From NCBI GenBank assembly GCA_019637615.1, contig JAHBVJ010000005.1, forward strand, positions 62,001 to 126,000: a DNA stretch of 64,000 nt, written 5' to 3'. Shown here piece after piece: positions 1 to 8,995 of this stretch (position 1 is the first letter of the stretch; the number at the start of each line of letters is the position of its first letter). The translations under genes were made by a program, and so were the position numbers. The notes under the pieces were generated by a model. The model was not told the DNA's origin and did not search any database. It worked only from the letters and a program-made list of their open reading frames with translations. Source of the stretch: Anaerolineae bacterium. Lineage in GTDB: Bacteria > Chloroflexota > Anaerolineae > Aggregatilineales > UBA2796.

Positions 1-2
1 CG

Positions 3-2315
3 ACAGCGGGCGTGTACGACGCTGGCGATACGCTGGTCGGCACGACGACGACGAATGCGACAGGCTACTATCTGTTCACGGGTCTGGCGGCGGGCGATTA
101 TGTCGCCGTGATCCCAGCGGTGAACTTCCAAACGGGCGGCGTACTGGTCGGCTACTTTAGCAGCCAGACGACACGCAACGCGGCTGGCACCATCGTGGAC
201 GCGACCACCGTTGATCCTGATAACGGCGCAAATCTCGACGTGGACAGTGACGATAACGGTCTGACGTACAATACGCTCGGCACACCGACGGGTTATGTCG
301 CCAGCCTCGCGGTAACGCTTGGCCCCGGCAGCAGCGAACCTACCGCCGCGCCCGGTGGTACGGAGACAGACCCGACGGTAGGCATCCTTGATGGGACGCC
401 GGATGACCATTCAAATACGACGTTGGACTTCGGTTTCTACACGATCACGCTGGGCAACCAAGTGTGGGTCGATGCTGACAACAGCGGCACGCTGAACGGC
501 GCAGAAGTGGGCATCAACGGCGTGGTGGTGGAATTGTACGCAGCGGATGGCGCGGGCAATCCGGTCGGCGCGGCGTTGGCGACAACGACCACGGCGACAG
601 TCGGCCCGAACCAAGGCGTGTACAGCTTCCCCGGCTTGCCCGCTGGTGACTACATCGTACGCGTGGTGGATACCAACTTCATCAGCGGCGCGCTGGTAGG
701 CTATATCAGCAGCACCGGGCCGGGCAGCGCGTTCGAACCCGCGCCTGATCCGGACAACAACACGGACAGCGATGATAATGGCACAACGGTAGGCACCTTG
801 GGCACGGTGGGCGGTTATGTTCAGAGCGCAGCGATCACCTTGACTGCTGGCGCTGAACCGACTGTCACTGTTGGTACGGGTACAACGAGCAACGATACGT
901 TGGACTTCGGTATGACGAACATCCCGCCAACCCCAACACCGACCAATACGAATACGGCGACGGCAACTAGCACGAGCACTTCGACTAGTACGGCGACGAA
1001 TACGGCTACCAACACGCCCACTGACACACCGACGAACACAGCGACGGCGACGTTGACCAGTACCGCCACCAATACGGCGACGGATACACCGACCAACACG
1101 CCCACTGACACACCGACGAGTACAGCGACGGCGACGTTGACCAGTACCGCCACCAACACGGCGACGGATACACCGACCAATACGCCCACTGACACGCCAA
1201 CGAGCACAGCGACGGCGACGTTGACCAGTACCGCCACCAACACAGCGACGGATACACCAACCAACACGCCCACTGACACGCCGACGAGCACAGCAACAGA
1301 TACGGCTACCAATACACCGACCGATACACCTACCAGTACGGTAACTGAGACGGCGACTAACACGCCGACAGATACCCCAACTGGTACGCCAACCGAAACC
1401 GTGACATCGACGCCCACCAATACGGCGACCGAGACCCCGACGGAAACTCCGACGGAGACGGTGACAACGACCGCCACCGCAATCAACACGGACACGGAGA
1501 CACCGACGGCGACCAGCACTTCGACGGTGAGTGTGCCGCCGACGGATACTGAGACGCCCACCAGTACTAGCACGGGCACTGTGCCGACGAGCACCGTGAC
1601 GGAGACGGCGACCAGCACTTCGACGGTGAGTGTGCCGCCGACGGATACCGAGACGCCCACCAGCACTAGTACGGGGACGTTCTCCACGAACACGCCAACG
1701 ACAACGAGCACAGCGACCAGCACGGGCACGCTCTCGACCAATACCCCGACTGCCACTGGCACAACCAGCACCGGTGTGACGGCGACGCCAGCCGTGGTCG
1801 TGGTCGATCCGGCGATCACCAAGGCTGGCGATCCGACGCTGGCGCAACCGGGTGAGATCGTGACCTTCACGCTGACCGCCACCAATCGCGGCACAGCGGC
1901 GGCGACCGGTGTCGTCGTAGAAGATCAAATCCCATCGGATGCGTTCGTGGTGATTTCCGCGACAACGCAGCAGGGCACGTATCAGATCAACGGCAACACG
2001 GTGGTGTTCTTCGTCGGCACGCTGAATCCGGGTCAGGTGGTGGTCATGACGATCATTACCCGCGTCCGCGATGATGTGGTGCCGCCCGTAGATGTCACCA
2101 ACAGCGTGATCCTGACCTACAACGAAGGGCCGGGACGCATCATCAATTCGTCCACGACCATCCATATCGTGAAAGACATCAAGCTGCCCGCGACGGGTGT
2201 GCGTCCGAACGATGCGGGTGGGAACAATGCCGCACCGTTGGCGGCTGGCGCGATCATCGCCGCGATCATCGTGATCGGCGTGATCCTGCGGCGGCGACAG
2301 CGCAACGCGGCGTAA
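3..2315 (+). CDS. SdrD-B/DUF11 surface protein with LPATG tail, 5' truncated
   Basis: The reading frame is open to the left edge, so the start is missing; about 770 residues are visible. Residues 1-305 hold two SdrD-B/Cna-B-like beta domains ([12 protein letters not shown], then [13 protein letters not shown]). Residues about 310-595 are an almost pure Thr/Pro/Ser/Ala linker. Residues about 597-715 are a DUF11-type beta domain ([13 protein letters not shown]). The C-terminus has LPATG at about residue 728, a hydrophobic segment at about 743-763 and a basic RRRQR end, the arrangement of a sortase substrate. The gap of about 15 residues between LPATG and the membrane segment is longer than usual. 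Probably an adhesin or stalk protein displayed outside a monoderm cell. The sorting role is inferred, since no sortase lies in the window. Confidence 0.85.
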   Translation, partial: TAGVYDAGDTLVGTTTTNATGYYLFTGLAAGDYVAVIPAVNFQTGGVLVGYFSSQTTRNAAGTIVDATTVDPDNGANLDVDSDDNGLTYNTLGTPTGYVASLAVTLGPGSSEPTAAPGGTETDPTVGILDGTPDDHSNTTLDFGFYTITLGNQVWVDADNSGTLNGAEVGINGVVVELYAADGAGNPVGAALATTTTATVGPNQGVYSFPGLPAGDYIVRVVDTNFISGALVGYISSTGPGSAFEPAPDPDNNTDSDDNGTTVGTLGTVGGYVQSAAITLTAGAEPTVTVGTGTTSNDTLDFGMTNIPPTPTPTNTNTATATSTSTSTSTATNTATNTPTDTPTNTATATLTSTATNTATDTPTNTPTDTPTSTATATLTSTATNTATDTPTNTPTDTPTSTATATLTSTATNTATDTPTNTPTDTPTSTATDTATNTPTDTPTSTVTETATNTPTDTPTGTPTETVTSTPTNTATETPTETPTETVTTTATAINTDTETPTATSTSTVSVPPTDTETPTSTSTGTVPTSTVTETATSTSTVSVPPTDTETPTSTSTGTFSTNTPTTTSTATSTGTLSTNTPTATGTTSTGVTATPAVVVVDPAITKAGDPTLAQPGEIVTFTLTATNRGTAAATGVVVEDQIPSDAFVVISATTQQGTYQINGNTVVFFVGTLNPGQVVVMTIITRVRDDVVPPVDVTNSVILTYNEGPGRIINSSTTIHIVKDIKLPATGVRPNDAGGNNAAPLAAGAIIAAIIVIGVILRRRQRNAA
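1011..1294 (+). repeat. 84-bp tandem repeat coding for Thr/Pro linker
   Basis: A unit of 84 bp (28 codons, TPT-type residues) is repeated about 3.3 times. The same 10-mer recurs at 1011, 1095, 1179 and 1263, and the landmark cgttgaccag at 1051, 1135 and 1219, always exactly 84 bp apart. The copies differ by a few third-position changes. The array lies in frame within the linker of the surface protein, so unit gain or loss would lengthen or shorten the stalk without a frameshift. Confidence 0.9.
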
Positions 2316-2381
2316 GACGCGATCTTAAGGGGCGGTTCGTCGGATGCGTTCTGACGAGCCGCCGTGAACATGAGTACCGCA

Positions 2382-2421
2382 AACGAGGGACTGTGAGAAA
2401 TCGCAGTCCCTCGTTCGTTTT
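2382..2421 (+). terminator. Rho-independent terminator after the surface protein
   Basis: A perfect 12-bp stem (2382-2393 with 2404-2415), a 10-nt loop and a following cgtttt form an intrinsic terminator 67 nt after the stop codon. A weaker imperfect hairpin lies just before it at about 2332-2363. It separates the plus-strand surface gene from the convergent kinase gene. Confidence 0.8.
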
Positions 2422-2449
2422 AAGGCAGAAAATCGGACGGAAACGTGAG

Positions 2450-3376
2450 TTAGCGGAGGGGCGGTAGCGGGTACGAACTGCGATCCCACGAGTCAAGCTC
2501 GGATTCGGTGAGGAAGCCTTCCGCCGCACCCGTCGTCCCGATCTTGTAGGAGGCGAAGATCATGGCCTTGTGCAGCGCGGTGTAGGGATTCTTGGTTTTG
2601 AGATAGAAGTGCAAGAACGAGGAGAAGAGCGCATCCCCCGCGCCAATGGTGTTGACGACCGCGCGCGTTTTGATGGCGGGATAGCGGCTGAGGTGATCAT
2701 CCGCACGGACACTGAGTAGCGCGCCATGTTCGCCCAGCCCGATCACGAGGAGGGGAGTGTTGAATGCTCCTTGTACGGCGCGTGCCCACTCTTCCGGCGT
2801 GGCGGGCAGTTGGGCATCGCTCATGAAGAGGATGTCGGCGTGCGCCATAAAATCGCAATTGTAGGGATCATCAAGGTCGCTGATGGCGTGGACATCGGTG
2901 GCGACAAGCACGCCAGCGGCTCTGGCTTGGCTCAAAAAGGGGCGCGAGAAATTGATATTGCACAGAACTGCCGCTTCACAGCCCGCGATGGCGCTGGCGT
3001 AGAGATCGGGCGGATAGGCAGTGTCTTGAATGTCTTTGAGATCGACGTTGATCATGCGCGCCCCCGTTGGATCGTAGAGGATGATCGATTGTGCCGTCGC
3101 GTCTACGCCGCGCACGATCCATGTGGTGGGGAGGCCGAGGGCGGTGAGCGTTTCCGTGACGAGCGAACCACTGAGATCGCGCCCGATGATGGATTGGAAA
3201 TGCACGTCGTCACCGAGCGTGGTGAGCGCCTTGCTGATGTTCAGACCGACGCCGGAAACGGTGCTGTTGACGCCGAAAAACGGATAGCGTACCGGTTGAT
3301 AGTGAATCGGGAAGCTATCCATTTTCAGCGTGGTTTCGATGTTGATCAGGCCAGAAACGAGCACGTTGCTCATCAT
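2450..3376 (-). CDS. PfkB-family carbohydrate kinase
   Basis: A 308-residue ribokinase-fold sugar kinase. The N-terminus (VLVSGLINIETTL) is the first strand of the fold, and the C-terminal third carries the NTIGAGDALFS anion-hole/catalytic-base motif of the PfkB family, whose aspartate activates the sugar hydroxyl for ATP-dependent phosphorylation. The substrate cannot be told from sequence. The start is placed at a tandem ATG-ATG (3376/3373) preceded by aaagagg. It overlaps the stop of the upstream glycosyltransferase (TAATG), so the two are translationally coupled. A longer frame exists upstream but would run deep into the neighbouring gene. Confidence 0.88.
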   Translation of the reverse strand: MMSNVLVSGLINIETTLKMDSFPIHYQPVRYPFFGVNSTVSGVGLNISKALTTLGDDVHFQSIIGRDLSGSLVTETLTALGLPTTWIVRGVDATAQSIILYDPTGARMINVDLKDIQDTAYPPDLYASAIAGCEAAVLCNINFSRPFLSQARAAGVLVATDVHAISDLDDPYNCDFMAHADILFMSDAQLPATPEEWARAVQGAFNTPLLVIGLGEHGALLSVRADDHLSRYPAIKTRAVVNTIGAGDALFSSFLHFYLKTKNPYTALHKAMIFASYKIGTTGAAEGFLTESELDSWDRSSYPLPPLR

Positions 3377-4392
3377 TACCTCTTTGGCGTGCGTGAGAAG
3401 AAGGAACGCAGCCGCTGACTCAGCGTGTGGGGCTGTGCGGTGGGCTGCGAAGATGACCACGCGAACCATTGGCGCATGGTGGCGGGTGTGATCCGCCATT
3501 CGGTGGGATGGGCGCGCACTTTCGATCCGTACTGACTCAGTTTGCCGATCAGGGCGGCACCGAGGCGCGGCGTAACGAGCAGACGGAAGGCGCAGTGGAG
3601 CAGGATGCGCGGTAGATTGTACGTGTAGTAGTCGAAACGATCAGCGTTGCGCATGACGCTGAGATAGCGGTTGGCGAGGGCTTCCGTGCGCAGTTTGGCG
3701 CTGGCGTGACTGCCGCGATGGTAGGCGACCGCATCCGGCACGTAACGACACTGCCAGCCGTGCAGCCGCGCCCGCCAATCGACATCGACATCTTCGCCAT
3801 ACATGAACATCAGCGGATCGAAGAATGCGCCGTCGAGGGCGATGGAGTCGATCATGGCTTTGCGATAGAGGGCGGCGGCGGCGGGCGCACCGAAGACCTC
3901 GCGCGGCTCGTCCAATTGACTATCGTCCGGCAACCCGTAGCCGATGTTGAAGGCGTAGCCATCTTTATAGAGGGCGTGTCCGGCGCTGTAGATACGTTTG
4001 GTATCGGTCTGGATGAGCTTGCCCGTGCCCCAACCCGCGTTAGTGGCCTGCAAACCAGCTACCAAGCGTTCGATGTAGTCGGGCTGCATGATCACATCGG
4101 GGTTCAGCGCCAGATAGAAATCGGTCGGCTGCATGTGATCATTCCACAATTGGAGGATGCGGTTGTGCCCGCGCCCGAAGCCGAGATTTTGACGCAGCAG
4201 CAGCCAATTCAGATGGTTGGCGTTGGTACGCAGCCATTCTCGCGTGCCGTCTGTCGAGGCGTTGTCCAGCAGGGTGATAACGAGCGATGAATACGTCTGC
4301 GCTGACAAGGCGCGGAGCAGCGGCGGCAGATCGGGCAGGCTGTTGTAGGTTACGATCCCGACATAGACTGTCGAAGGCATGGGCACCGTCAT
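3376..4392 (-). CDS. Family 2 glycosyltransferase (rhamnosyltransferase-like)
   Basis: About 338 residues. The GT-A fold is seen in VYVGIVTYNSLPDLPPLL near the start, DNASTDGT (nucleotide-sugar binding), LGFGRGHN, and ALNPDV in place of a classic DXD, followed by GEDVDVDWR where family members carry the acceptor-side ED pair. This pattern is typical of WbbL-like rhamnosyl or related transferases that build surface polysaccharide on the cytoplasmic face of the membrane. The start at 4392 was chosen because homology begins a few residues later; ATGs at 4380 and 4422 are alternatives and none has a strong Shine-Dalgarno sequence. It is coupled to the downstream PfkB kinase. Confidence 0.88.
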   Translation of the reverse strand: MTVPMPSTVYVGIVTYNSLPDLPPLLRALSAQTYSSLVITLLDNASTDGTREWLRTNANHLNWLLLRQNLGFGRGHNRILQLWNDHMQPTDFYLALNPDVIMQPDYIERLVAGLQATNAGWGTGKLIQTDTKRIYSAGHALYKDGYAFNIGYGLPDDSQLDEPREVFGAPAAAALYRKAMIDSIALDGAFFDPLMFMYGEDVDVDWRARLHGWQCRYVPDAVAYHRGSHASAKLRTEALANRYLSVMRNADRFDYYTYNLPRILLHCAFRLLVTPRLGAALIGKLSQYGSKVRAHPTEWRITPATMRQWFAWSSSQPTAQPHTLSQRLRSFFSRTPKR

Positions 4393-4685
4393 TCGTGTAG
4401 AAGTTGATCCAGATTGTGGCATAAATGCGCAGTAGCATCTAGCCCGTCTTTGCAACCGAGCACCGATTTTGCCGCGATGGTGAGGGCAGAAACGCAGCAC
4501 CGACCCTCAGCTTATTTGCCTCTAATGTTCGCTTAACGACCAACTTAGTTAAGTCGCCTATCCTATGGACAAGCTTATCTAATGCATGTAACTCAGGTGT
4601 ATCGTATGGCAGACGATAAGTGGGCTGCAATGCCAACTCGGTAATGCGCGTCGCCGTGGAAACATTCAGCCGTAAAAAATGACAG

Positions 4686-4730
4686 GTCGCTAGTACAATC
4701 CCCCCTTTGTGCTAGCGACTTGTTCGTTTT
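4686..4730. terminator. Hairpin with T-rich flanks, possible terminator
   Basis: An 11-of-12 matched stem (4686-4697 with 4708-4719) around a C-rich loop is followed by ttgttcgtttt on the plus strand and by tcatttttt on the minus strand. Structurally it could terminate either way, but no upstream plus-strand gene needs it, so it might mark the end of an unseen small RNA or an old gene remnant. Confidence 0.4.
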
Positions 4731-4850
4731 AGTGACTGTCATCCCTCTCACCGAGCCTTCTTCTCGTTATGCACTACGCTAGATTCACATGCATCGAATC
4801 TTTTACGGCTTCCTTACTCCTTTTTTGATGAAAGCTTGCAACTTACTGAA

Positions 4851-4856
4851 TATAAT
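4851..4856 (+). promoter_or_regulatory. Candidate -10 box for the PQQ operon
   Basis: A perfect TATAAT lies 42 nt before the start of the first PQQ gene. No good -35 hexamer is found at 16-18 nt; ttgatg at 4825 is 20 nt away. Weak support only. Confidence 0.35.
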
Positions 4857-4897
4857 GCCCCTCAGAACTTGAGGGAAGGATTAAGGCACGTACAGGT

Positions 4898-6205
4898 ATG
4901 CTGAAACGTGTAATCATCGGGTTGGCAGTGCTCGGCGTGATCGCCTATGGCGGCTGGCAGTTCTTGAGCCAGCCTGAATATTGGCTGTATTCACTGGACG
5001 CTAAAACGGGCAACGTGGTGTGGTCTACCATGCTGCCGAACAGCAAGCGCAGTACCTCGATCCCCGTCACCGCCGAGGGGCGTGTATTCGTCGGGCAGGT
5101 GACCAGCATCGAGGACAATAACGAGGCGATCAGTCTGAGCGCGTTCGATGCCGCCAGCGGCAAATTATTGTGGGAATTTATGCCGGATCGTAAGCAATTC
5201 CCCAGACAAGATTCCATCACATGGTACGCACAGAGGCCATATGCGCTCGGCGATCTGGTGTTCATGACACTGCGGGGCGCTGATGACGACAAGGGCGTGC
5301 TGCTGCTGGCGATTGACGCGCAAACTGGCACGCTGCGGTGGACGCTTGATCATCACTTTGAGGCTGATCAGGGCGCGCGGCCTGAGGTGGCACTAGTGAA
5401 CGGCAAGCTGATCGCGCTGCAATGGCAGAATGTCGATGGCGCATTCACGTACTTCGCACGGGTGATCGAGCCGCAAACAGGCAAGGTGTTGACTGATTTG
5501 CTGACGTGGAAATCCGGTGAATGGGGAACCTTCGACTCGTTCCACGATCCGTTTTTGCAGAGCAACGCGGATATGGCGTTCATCCTCACCGACAAGGCGA
5601 TCTACGCGTTTGATCCAGAGACGGGCGAACGCCGCTTCAGCATCGAGGTGCCGTCCGCACGCTACGCCGTCAGCGGGGATATGGTGTTCGTGCAGCGCGT
5701 TTACGACATCATGGCGTATGATGCGCACACGGGTCAGCAGCGATGGAAGTATCATGCAAAGCAGTTGGATCAGATGCACGGGTATTTCAGTTGGATCGTG
5801 GCTGACCACGACACGGTACGGATCATATGCAATTGTGCCGAGCAAAACGCGCATGACGGCACCGCCGTGTATGTGCTTGACGCGCAGACAGGACAGCTAC
5901 GGTTTACCCAAGCCACTTCAGACTCGTATGCCTTCACGTATTTTCTGCGTGCGCCCGCGACGGATGATGTGGTGCTGACATCAATCGGGCGGTATAGTGG
6001 CGCGGACGAGCTAACGGGAATCGCAGCACTGGACGCCAAGGATGGTAGTTTACGATGGCAGTTCGTGACGGCTCCGACGCGCTTAAAGCCGCCCGCGACT
6101 GACGGTGAGCATGTGTTTGTGACGACTTTCGATACACGTTTGCGGTCATGGTTGACGCCGATGAACACCGACTGGCGTTTCTCGGTAGGGGTGGAGGTAC
6201 CATGA
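4898..6205 (+). CDS. Membrane-anchored PQQ-like beta-propeller protein
   Basis: 435 residues. An N-terminal hydrophobic segment (residues 4-21, VIIGLAVLGVIAYGGW) acts as an uncleaved signal anchor. The rest is built from PQQ/WD40-like blades with the recurring pattern sLDAkTGxvvW (YSLDAKTGNVVWS, SAFDAASGKLLWE, LAIDAQTGTLRWT, AFDPETGERRF, YDAHTGQQRWK). This is the BamB/PQQ-dehydrogenase propeller fold without evident cofactor or catalytic residues, so a scaffold or sensing role outside the membrane is likelier than an enzyme. The gene overlaps the next by ATGA, making a two-gene operon of paralogues. Confidence 0.85.
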   Translation: MLKRVIIGLAVLGVIAYGGWQFLSQPEYWLYSLDAKTGNVVWSTMLPNSKRSTSIPVTAEGRVFVGQVTSIEDNNEAISLSAFDAASGKLLWEFMPDRKQFPRQDSITWYAQRPYALGDLVFMTLRGADDDKGVLLLAIDAQTGTLRWTLDHHFEADQGARPEVALVNGKLIALQWQNVDGAFTYFARVIEPQTGKVLTDLLTWKSGEWGTFDSFHDPFLQSNADMAFILTDKAIYAFDPETGERRFSIEVPSARYAVSGDMVFVQRVYDIMAYDAHTGQQRWKYHAKQLDQMHGYFSWIVADHDTVRIICNCAEQNAHDGTAVYVLDAQTGQLRFTQATSDSYAFTYFLRAPATDDVVLTSIGRYSGADELTGIAALDAKDGSLRWQFVTAPTRLKPPATDGEHVFVTTFDTRLRSWLTPMNTDWRFSVGVEVP

Positions 6206-7602
6206 GCAGCTATTCGATGACTCCGGAGACTACGACGAGTACGGTCAGTCGGCATTGGTGGACAAGCCGACGCCTGATGATGATCGTCTTTCTGATCGCG
6301 CTGATCGTTGCGAGTATCGCCCTCGTCGGCACGCCCGAAGAAACCCTGCTGCTGGCACTGGACGGCAACAACGGGCACACGCAATGGTCAATGCCTGCGC
6401 CGATGGGGATCGGGCAGCGCGGGATCGGCATCCCAACGGCGGTGAACGGTCGGTTGTATGTATCAGTGGTGACGCCGCCCGCGTCGAATTCGCTGCTCCC
6501 GAACTATGGTTGGGAACTGCGGGCGCTGGATTCGGCATCCGGCGCGCGCGTATGGACATTCACGCCTGATCCGAAGCAATTTGGGAAGGTGGCGGCGGAG
6601 ATCACGGCCTCATTCGGGGCGATTGTGACCCAAGATACCGTGTATGTGACCCTCGTTGCGCTCGATTATCAGGTGTGGCTGGTGGCGCTGGATGTGCAGA
6701 CCGGACAGGTGAAATGGGCACACAGCGACCTGTACTTCAACGATTCGGGCTTTCGCGGTCTGGCGGGATTGATTCTCAACTACGCGCAATATTCGAAGTA
6801 TACCGTCGTCGGTGATAAGGTGTTTGCACTGCTGCGTGCCGAAGACGACGATGATCCCGACGCCCCGACTACCACTACCGCGCTGACATTGATCGCACTG
6901 AACGCGCAAACGGGCGAAACACTGTGGAGCAAGCCGATTACGCTTGACAACAGTAAGGCGGATAAAGTGGTGGAGACGATGGTCGCGACTGAAACCGACG
7001 TGTATCTGTCTATCGACAAAACTTACGTCTATGACGCGGCAACGGGCGATCTGAAACAGACCGAAGACGCCGCGCTGGTCTTCATCACGTCCAACACAAT
7101 TTATCAGCAGCATGAATTAACCCTGACGGCGACTGATCGGGCAACGGGTCAGCAACGCTGGCAATACACGCCGCCAGCGAATACGGGCTGCATGAGATTC
7201 ACGGTTAACGAACAAACTTTGTACGCTTTTTGCGCGCGTGGCGAAGATGATTCCGTCAAGCTGGACGACGCGGCGAAGAAACTGCCCGCCAATTGGACGA
7301 ATTTCTTGCTGGCGCTGGACGTGCAAACGGGGGCAGAACGCTGGCGCAAACCGATCGCGGAGAATCTGTTCACCGTGGTCGGGCAAGTTCCCGCGACGTA
7401 CGGGGATCGGGTGGTCGTAGTGGGCGGCGCGTTGGGCGAACTGCGCGTGGTGGCGCTGACCAGCAGCGGCGACGAAGCGTGGTCGTACCATCTTGAACGC
7501 GGCTACGATCTGGCGGTGAGCGATGGCAACCGCGTGTTCGTGACCGATACGCGCCCACGCTGGCGCGGCTGGCTGGCGTGGCTCAACCCCGCGTGGCGCT
7601 AA
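6202..7602 (+). CDS. Second membrane-anchored PQQ-like beta-propeller protein
   Basis: 466 residues when started at the ATG at 6202, which has a strong ggagg six bases upstream and overlaps the previous stop. A frame opening at 6148 lacks such a site. A transmembrane segment lies near residues 31-47 (MIVFLIALIVASIALVG), and PQQ blades follow (LALDGNNGHTQWS, RALDSASGARVWT, VALDVQTGQVKWA, IALNAQTGETLWS, LALDVQTGAERWR). It is clearly a paralogue of the gene before it. The stop overlaps by 4 bp the stop of the convergent hydrolase, with no room for a terminator between them. Confidence 0.85.
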   Translation: MSSYSMTPETTTSTVSRHWWTSRRLMMIVFLIALIVASIALVGTPEETLLLALDGNNGHTQWSMPAPMGIGQRGIGIPTAVNGRLYVSVVTPPASNSLLPNYGWELRALDSASGARVWTFTPDPKQFGKVAAEITASFGAIVTQDTVYVTLVALDYQVWLVALDVQTGQVKWAHSDLYFNDSGFRGLAGLILNYAQYSKYTVVGDKVFALLRAEDDDDPDAPTTTTALTLIALNAQTGETLWSKPITLDNSKADKVVETMVATETDVYLSIDKTYVYDAATGDLKQTEDAALVFITSNTIYQQHELTLTATDRATGQQRWQYTPPANTGCMRFTVNEQTLYAFCARGEDDSVKLDDAAKKLPANWTNFLLALDVQTGAERWRKPIAENLFTVVGQVPATYGDRVVVVGGALGELRVVALTSSGDEAWSYHLERGYDLAVSDGNRVFVTDTRPRWRGWLAWLNPAWR

Positions 7603-8417
7603 CCACGCCCTTTCAGGAAGGTTAGCACGACTTCCGTGAACTCGGCGGGGATTTCCATCGGGAGCATGTGGGCAACGCCGGGGATCACGAGCTTTTCGAC
7701 GTTGGCGGGGATGCTTTTGAGCAAGACATCCGCGATGTTGAGAATGTCGGGCATATCTTTATCGCCCACGATGATCAGCGTTGGCACGGCGATCTCATTG
7801 AGGCGGGCGATAGGCGGCGGATCGAGCTTTACATCGAGTTCCGGCGCGGTGAAGGTATGCGCGTTCTCCGAGAGTAAGCGCTGAATGCGCATCCGCACGC
7901 TCGGATTGACGGCACGCGGATTGCGCGTAGGGCCATCTACCCACATGCGCAGCGTCATCTCCGCCGCCATGAGCATATCGCCTTCTTTGATCACGCGGTC
8001 GATGTCCGAGGCCATCTGCGCGGCGAGGGCGGTGTAGGCCGTGAAGCCGCCAAGCGCCGACGAAACGAGGATCAACGAGGCCACCATCGCCGGATGTTGC
8101 AGGCAGAAGTTGAGGGCGACACCACCGCCCATCGAGACGCCGAGGATATGCGCGCGTTCGATGCCGAGATGTGTGAGCAGCGCATAGAGATCGTCAGCGT
8201 CGGCGTATAAGCCCGTATAGCGCCCCGATTTGCCGAAGCCACGAAAATCGTAGCGAATGACGCGGTAGTGTTCCGCCAAGGCCAGAAAATGATCATCCCA
8301 CATGCGATGATCGGCAATTTCGGCGTGCAGCAAGACCAGCGGGAATCCCGTCCCCGCTTCTTCATAGTACAGCATCGTCCCGTTGATCTCTGCCAGCCCC
8401 GTTGTAATGTCAGGCAT
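7599..8417 (-). CDS. Alpha/beta hydrolase
   Basis: 272 residues from the ATG at 8417, chosen because ggaaggaaa precedes it; an in-frame ATG 18 nt upstream lacks this. The fold is complete: oxyanion-strand LVLLHAEIADHRMW, GFGKSG loop, nucleophile elbow GVSMGG with Ser95, acid VGDKDMPD, and histidine PGVAHMLPME. The closest general family is the 3-oxoadipate enol-lactonase/haloperoxidase-like group, but the substrate cannot be deduced. The oxyanion-hole HG pair is replaced by HA. Convergent with the PQQ operon. Confidence 0.85.
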   Translation of the reverse strand: MPDITTGLAEINGTMLYYEEAGTGFPLVLLHAEIADHRMWDDHFLALAEHYRVIRYDFRGFGKSGRYTGLYADADDLYALLTHLGIERAHILGVSMGGGVALNFCLQHPAMVASLILVSSALGGFTAYTALAAQMASDIDRVIKEGDMLMAAEMTLRMWVDGPTRNPRAVNPSVRMRIQRLLSENAHTFTAPELDVKLDPPPIARLNEIAVPTLIIVGDKDMPDILNIADVLLKSIPANVEKLVIPGVAHMLPMEIPAEFTEVVLTFLKGRG

Positions 8418-8478
8418 TGCGTATTTCCTTCCCATCCTGTGAGTCTAGCAGTGATAGGGACAGCGGGGAAGGGCAAGC

Positions 8479-8928
8479 TTAGGTCGCGCGGACTTGCCAA
8501 TTCTTCCGCACGGGCGCTCCATCGTCGGGATAGATGGTGGAGAATGCGCCCTCGACGTTCAGTTCGAACAAGACGTAGTGGGCTTTCGGCCGGTAGCCAT
8601 AGGTGGTGGCTAACTGCCGCAGCGCGAGATCATCGGTCAGCGCAGCGTGCCCCATCAGCCGGAATTCGCCCTCGCCGCCGCTGTTGTTGCTGACGGAGCA
8701 GTGCAGGGCATAGCCGGAGCCGCGCTGTAGATCGTGGCCTTTGGGCGAGGTAGGTTCCATGAACAGGAACAAATGCCCCTCCGCGATAATCGGCGTGACG
8801 GGATGCACACGCGGCAAGCCATCGGGTCGGACGGTTGCGAGATAGGCGGGGCCTTTTTTCAGGCGCTGTTCGCCAAAGGCCGCGAGTTCAGGTTCGGCGC
8901 TGGCGAAGTCTTGCCAAGAATGCTGCAT
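8479..8928 (-). CDS. Pyridoxamine 5'-phosphate oxidase-like flavin/F420-binding protein
   Basis: 149 residues from the ATG at 8928, which has a strong gggagga seven bases upstream; the longer frame lacks a site. The split-barrel pattern of the PNPOx-like family is visible: AYLATVRPDGLPRVHPVTP, LFLFMEPTSPKGHDLQ, YALHCSVSNN and FRLMGHAAL. Such small proteins bind FMN or F420 and occur as stress-linked oxidoreductases; catalysis here is unknown. It lies 67 bp downstream of the ECF41 sigma gene on the same strand and could share its transcript. Confidence 0.75.
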   Translation of the reverse strand: MQHSWQDFASAEPELAAFGEQRLKKGPAYLATVRPDGLPRVHPVTPIIAEGHLFLFMEPTSPKGHDLQRGSGYALHCSVSNNSGGEGEFRLMGHAALTDDLALRQLATTYGYRPKAHYVLFELNVEGAFSTIYPDDGAPVRKNWQVRAT

Positions 8929-8995
8929 GATTCCTCCCAAAGAAAGTGCTGAGTGCATACTGCTGAGTACACATGATTGTCGTGCCCTGTATAGA

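Larger units (their letters stand above)
4393..4897. other. Intergenic region, no convincing gene
   Basis: About 500 bp between divergent genes. A 65-codon minus-strand frame (4439-4636) has no recognisable domain or ribosome site and is not called. The stretch contains one strong hairpin (4686-4719), a TATAAT box near 4851 and several short T-runs. It is richer in A+T than the flanking genes, as expected for a promoter region. Confidence 0.6.

Noticed and set aside
1011..1294. Regularly spaced repeats as a CRISPR array
   Set aside because: The copies are contiguous 84-bp units that code in frame; there are no variable spacers.
411..2165. Long minus-strand frames (584 aa at 411-2165 and 357 aa at 821-1894) opposite the surface protein
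   Set aside because: They are mirror images of the Thr/Pro repeat and SdrD-B region with implausible Arg- or Val-rich composition and no ribosome sites; the plus-strand frame has clear domains.
4439..4636. 65-residue minus-strand ORF
   Set aside because: No domain, no ribosome site and composition unlike neighbouring proteins; treated as noncoding.
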